The notes below the pieces were generated by a model, which was given only the letters and a program-made list of their open reading frames with translations, did not search any database and was not told the origin of the DNA. A stretch of 64,000 nucleotides of DNA from Chalara sp. BL73 (Eukaryota; Ascomycota; Leotiomycetes; Helotiales), in NCBI GenBank assembly GCA_918026815.1, contig CAKJVC010000010.1:498501-562500 (forward strand), in the 5' to 3' direction. The position numbers were made by a program, and so were the translations under genes. This document shows, in pieces, positions 60,110 through 64,000 of the stretch (its first letter is position 1; every line of letters begins with the position of its first letter).

Positions 60110-61869
60110 TCAGAACCTCGCCTTGCTTTGTGCTTGCAGTATCTTTGCGTCTGCCTTACTCCATTCTCTCATTACTTTTCTCTGAATCTTCCCGCTCGCG
60201 AGCTTAGGAACCTCCTCTATAAACGTCACTCCACCCACCAGCCACTTGTGTTTAGCGACTTTGCTCTTGATCCATTCCTGAATCTCTCCAGGCGTGATCT
60301 TTCCCTTTGCAGCGTCCTGAATTGCCACATAGGCCCGCGGCCACTCCTCATCGTGCAGTGTGATGCCGACCACAGCTGCATCAGCAACGGAGGGATGCTC
60401 GAGAAGTACTGCTTCGAGCTCCGCCGGCGCTACTTGTAGAGCGTTGACTTTGATTAGTTCCTGAAATTGTTAGTCTTGAGCGTCGGGCTGAATTGGATGC
60501 CCTTACCTTTTTCCTGTCCACGATCCAGAAGAATCCCCTCTTGTCACATACTGCTATATCGCCTGTCTTTAACCATTTGTCTACGCTGATGGCCTCCTCC
60601 GTTGCCTTTTTGTTCTTCCAATACCGTAAACATACTTGCGGTCCACGGATGTAGATCTCGCCCGGCTGGCCTACCTCTACCTCCTTCCCGTCATCATCCA
60701 GTAACTTGCATTCTGAATTCGGATCCAACTGTCCTACGCTACCAGAATCATCATCTACGCCGCCTGGGACGTGTATAGCGCCACATGTGACTTCTGTCAT
60801 GCCCCAGGCTTGATTTATCTGCATCTTGAACCTTTTCGACACTTCGTTCTGCAACTCCTTTGAGAGTGGCGCTGCTCCACACAAAACATCTGTCACAGAG
60901 CTTATATCATATTTTTCTGTTTCCGATCGCTTACTCATCATAACAAGAATTGGAGGCGCGACTTGTAAATGCGTGACCTTTTTGTCTTGGATCGTTTGCA
61001 AGAAGTTACTGTATACGAATTGCTTCATAATGTATACTGGTACATCGAGTTTGCTGACCATTAATATTGTATACAGTTGTCCGTAAGCATGATAGAGCGG
61101 GAGAAAGCCTATCCATCGCTCAGGAGGATGTGAATACCGATCAAATGGCTTTCCGGAATACTTCATGTAGATACTTTGCTCAACATTGGCTACAATATTA
61201 AAATGGCTAACGCAGACGCCTTTGGGAAGGCCGGTTGTGCCCGATGAGTAATTGATTGTTGCGACTGTGTTGACGGCTTCATCTGACGTGAATTTTGGGA
61301 ACGAGTATCTAGATGCTTGCGCTTCAGATCCGAGAAAATTTCGCCAATCCTGGATGCCTTTTATTGGCGGGTTATATACATCTGAAAACTGAAATATTCG
61401 ATCCAGGGAGAGGCCTGCTTCCTTTGCTGCTGCAACAGCTGTCTTGACCATTGTTGGATGGGCCAAAACTAATTGGGCACCTGTATTTTTGATTTGATGA
61501 ACCATTTCTAATGATGTTAGCAGATTTCATTTGAAATGCCACGCAGCACTCACCTGGCAATGTATATATAGGGTTCGCTCCACTGAACGCATATCCCGCT
61601 CCTACAGATCCCAAGTATGCGACTGGGACGAAGATATGATTTGGTGTATAGACCATAATAACTTCGCCCTTCTTTAATCCTAGCTTCGCCAGACCAATTG
61701 CTAGTCTCTTCGCCCATAAGTGCAACTGTGCTGGAGACAGAGATATACTGTCATCCTCGGAGTCGATCCATAACGGCTTTGTAGAGGGAGTCTCATTTGG
61801 GGGAAAGATATAATCTAAGATGTTGACTTTGGGAATATCAATGGGCGGAAATGAGGAAGTGAAAGGCAT
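60110..61869 (-). CDS. 4-coumarate:CoA ligase-like AMP-forming acyl/aryl-CoA ligase
   Basis: Exons 61869-61554, 61507-60507 and 60460-60110 encode 555 residues; both introns are 46 bp. The protein has the ANL fold: INYSSGTTGLPKGVCVSH (P-loop-like A3 motif), INQAWGMTEVTCG, GQPGEIYIRGPQVCLRYW (box II-like), KWLKTGDIAVCDKRGFFWIVDRKK, and PKLASGKIQRKVMRE with the catalytic Lys. It activates a carboxylic acid, aromatic or medium chain, to its acyl-adenylate and then to the CoA thioester. The C-terminus (SKARF) is not a canonical peroxisomal SKL signal, so location is probably cytosolic, though many fungal relatives are peroxisomal. It is divergently transcribed from the SDR gene with 414 bp between starts, suggesting co-regulation. 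The substrate is unknown. Confidence 0.93.
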
Positions 61870-62283
61870 TTTGAAGACTTCTTACAAAATCGGATGGTGA
61901 CTGAAAGTAACTTAAGAGACGATCATAGAAATAGCAATAATAAGTTCAAAAGGCACCAAAATATCCGGGCTACTGAGTCTGACCACCATTACAACGAGAC
62001 CTACCATTTCCGATGCCCCCTGCTAACATGCCTCTATTCCCATTGGCTCACCAGAGCTCAACCAGCCGTGGGGAAGCCATGAGAAGTCCATGGAGGGGGA
62101 ATAGTTGTGCCGAGATATCGGCTATTCTTAAGCTGGGAGGCAAGGCTGAAGCGGGATTGACGCCAGAAGCTAGAAGCTAGAAGCTTGCAATTAAGATGTA
62201 ATTTTCTGCCATTGAGTTCTTGCTGTGTTGAAGCGCAGTTGTATATTTTTTCGTTCTTCAGCGTTGTATGTTTTGTTGGGAAA
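61870..62283. promoter_or_regulatory. Shared divergent promoter of ligase and SDR genes
   Basis: The two ATGs lie 414 bp apart in opposite directions. An ATTGG (CCAAT on the other strand) occurs at 62042-62046. A tandem GAAGCTAGAAGCTAGAAGC stretch at about 62164-62184 is a short direct repeat near the SDR start. No convincing CGG-type zinc-cluster site was seen. Confidence 0.5.
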
Positions 62284-63450
62284 ATGACCGAGCTTCAGAA
62301 CTTTGACAGATTGTTCCGTTTGGATGGGAAAGTAGCCCTTGTGACAGGAGGTAAGCATATCTTGAAGATTTCTAGGTTGCGCTGCAGAATTCGGCCCATT
62401 GGGTTGCAATAGTTGGTTGTGATTTTATTTGATTCCAGCTCCATGATATCGTCGGATTGTGTTGTGTTTGTCCCCTACAGGCGCGAGGTCGCTAAAATCA
62501 ATCTGACAAGCACCCCAGGCTCCCGAGGACTTGGGCTCTACACTGCGACAGCATTCCTTCGTTCTGGAGCAAAGAAAGTGTACATCACAGCGCGGAGAGC
62601 CGGCGGCGAACAAGGTATCGACCAAGCTGTTGCTAAACTCAACGCGCTCCCAGAAATCAAAGGCAAGGCAGTGGGCATTCCAGCGAATGTGTCCAACGAA
62701 GCCGAGATTCTTCGACTTGTTGAGGCCATCAAGAAAGATGAGGGCAAGCTCGATATCCTGATCGCAAATGCGGGAGCGACATGGGGCTCAAAATTTGAAG
62801 ATGCGCCGGACCACGCGAGCGCAAAAATATTGGATTTGAATGTTCGTGGGGTGTTCTTGTTAGCACAGAAGTGAGTCGAGGCGTTCTGATTGCTCGTGCC
62901 AATGTCTCTAACGAGATCAGATTTGCTCCGATGCTTGAGGCGGCTGGCACACGCAAAGATCCTTCACGGATAATCATTGTTAGCTCGACAGCAGGAATCA
63001 ATGTTCCGCATGTTGGAGAAAATGGCACAATTATGTATTCCGTATCAAAAGCTGCAGCTCATGTAAGCGCAAAATATCCAGCTTATTCGCGCCAGGCTAA
63101 CATAGGAAATAGCACCTGGGTAAGAACCTCGCGATTGAATTAGGACCCCGAAATATCACATCAAATGTTGTTGCGCCTGGGTTCTTTCCAAGCAAGCTTG
63201 CCTCGGGTTTAATTGATAAATTGGGAGGCACAAAAGAATTAGAAGAGGCAAACCCACGGAAGAGGATGGGAATACCGGAAGACATTGCTGGAGTCATGAT
63301 ATACTTATGCTCGCCTGCGGCAAGCTACGTGTATGTCACAGGAATTTTGTGCCTTAGCTACGAATATACTAACATTCTGCTAGAAATGGTGTTGATATTA
63401 ATGTTGATGGCGGAATGGCTTTTTCTTTTGGAAGACACTCGAAGATATGA
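62284..63450 (+). CDS. Short-chain dehydrogenase/reductase (SDR)
   Basis: Five exons, 62284-62350, 62519-62870, 62921-63062, 63113-63330 and 63384-63450, encode 281 residues. Introns are 168, 50, 50 and 53 bp. Splicing restores LDGKVALVTGGGSRGLGLYT (TGxxxGxG cofactor motif) and LIANAGATWG (NAG). It also gives IIIVSSTAGI with the catalytic Ser, then the active-site YSVSKAAAHHLGKNLAIELG (YxxxK) and NVVAPGFFPSKL, and the end DINVDGGMAF. It is a classical NAD(P)H-dependent reductase/dehydrogenase near the 3-oxoacyl-ACP-reductase or gluconate dehydrogenase type. The substrate is unknown. The intron 1 acceptor (62518) gives the only in-phase join that restores the glycine motif. It probably acts on an alcohol or keto group in the same pathway as its neighbours. 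Confidence 0.92.
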
Positions 63451-64000
63451 TATACTAGTATCAAAACCTCAAACCCCATCAAATCACATTATTCCATGAT
63501 CATGATCATGCTCCTGTTATTTGGGATTGAGTTACTTTATCAGACATCGACCAATATTTTATCACAACATTGGCACATTTCATACTGAAAAAAGGCCAAA
63601 TTTTTGAATTGTCTCACTTGTTCCGTATTACCTATGCCGCTATATGTTGATGTTGCGGCGATAAGAAGAATATGGCTAGTGCCGTGCTTTCGAAAGTGCC
63701 ATAGATCTCAGTTCTATGAGCCTCCATAATATGCCGTTGCAACATAACAGTCCATCTCTTCAGCTCTGTCCTCTCTCATCCACCCTTGACTTGAAATTGC
63801 TACATCACGTGAAGCAAAACTTGCTCAAAATATCAAAGTCAGCACACCCAGATTATATAGGTGTGCTGATGTGCCGAGTATTCCTATCGTCTTCCTCTAG
63901 TCCCTGACTCTCCCCTGTCACTCCCCATTAGTGCATGTATTGAGTCGTTGGTAGCTCCTATCGTGGGGTTATGTGGAAGAGGTACAGCCCAGGAAAATGA
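63451..64000. other. Terminal 0.5 kb, no gene seen
   Basis: 3' flank of the SDR gene. There are no open frames with motifs and no repeat. Confidence 0.5.

Noticed and set aside
60086..60439. 117-codon plus ORF opposite the ligase 3' exon
   Set aside because: Antisense shadow of the CoA ligase exon.
1926..64000. CRISPR array or bacterial-type operons
   Set aside because: Introns, gene spacing and families are fungal; no regularly spaced direct repeats were seen.

Overview
The window is nuclear DNA of a filamentous ascomycete (Pezizomycotina). The evidence is the short spliceosomal introns (mostly 46-58 bp, GT..AG, often with a CTAAC-like branch site), monocistronic genes on both strands, several Zn(II)2Cys6 regulators, a HET-domain gene relic, a fungal aquaglyceroporin and a pogo/Fot1-type transposon. 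A leotiomycete would fit the general look of the proteins, but that is an impression and was not tested. Gene models were built by joining open frames across splice sites that keep the frame and restore family motifs.

Layout. 2-1925: 3' part of a DUF2264 gene, cut by the window edge. 6124-7455: Zn2Cys6 regulator. 11242-12411: F-box-like protein with a GC-AG intron. 13588-14980 (-): aquaglyceroporin. 16879-17827 (-): short Zn2Cys6 protein. 22234-23401: Sfp-type 4'-phosphopantetheinyl transferase. 23773-32039 (-): two adjacent, co-oriented, very large disordered proteins. 33031-34090: Sed5-type Golgi syntaxin. 36548-37679: secreted CHRD-domain, probably GPI-anchored protein. 39312-40290 (-): single-pass membrane protein of the Ser/Thr-rich type. 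41210-43300 (-): decayed HET gene. 44250-46382 (-): TRM1. 46843-48223 (-): O-methyltransferase. 50127-51963: transposon with perfect 53-bp inverted repeats and a transposase frame broken only by stop codons. 53080-55797 (-): full-length Zn2Cys6/MHR regulator. 57270-59252 (-): Baeyer-Villiger-type flavin monooxygenase. 60110-61869 (-): 4-coumarate:CoA-ligase-like enzyme. 62284-63450 (+): short-chain dehydrogenase, divergent from the ligase.

How the genes may work together. Most are housekeeping or stand-alone genes: Trm1 for tRNA modification, Sed5 for ER-Golgi traffic, and the PPTase for activating carrier proteins. The right third is different. An O-methyltransferase, a pathway-type regulator, a BVMO, an acyl/aryl-CoA ligase and an SDR lie within about 17 kb. 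This looks like a small catabolic or secondary-metabolite cluster without a PKS or NRPS in view. That grouping is inference from proximity and enzyme types.

Large intergenic tracts (2-6, 7.5-11, 18-22, 34-36.5, 48-50 kb) hold no gene I can support. They contain simple repeats and a few possible relics.
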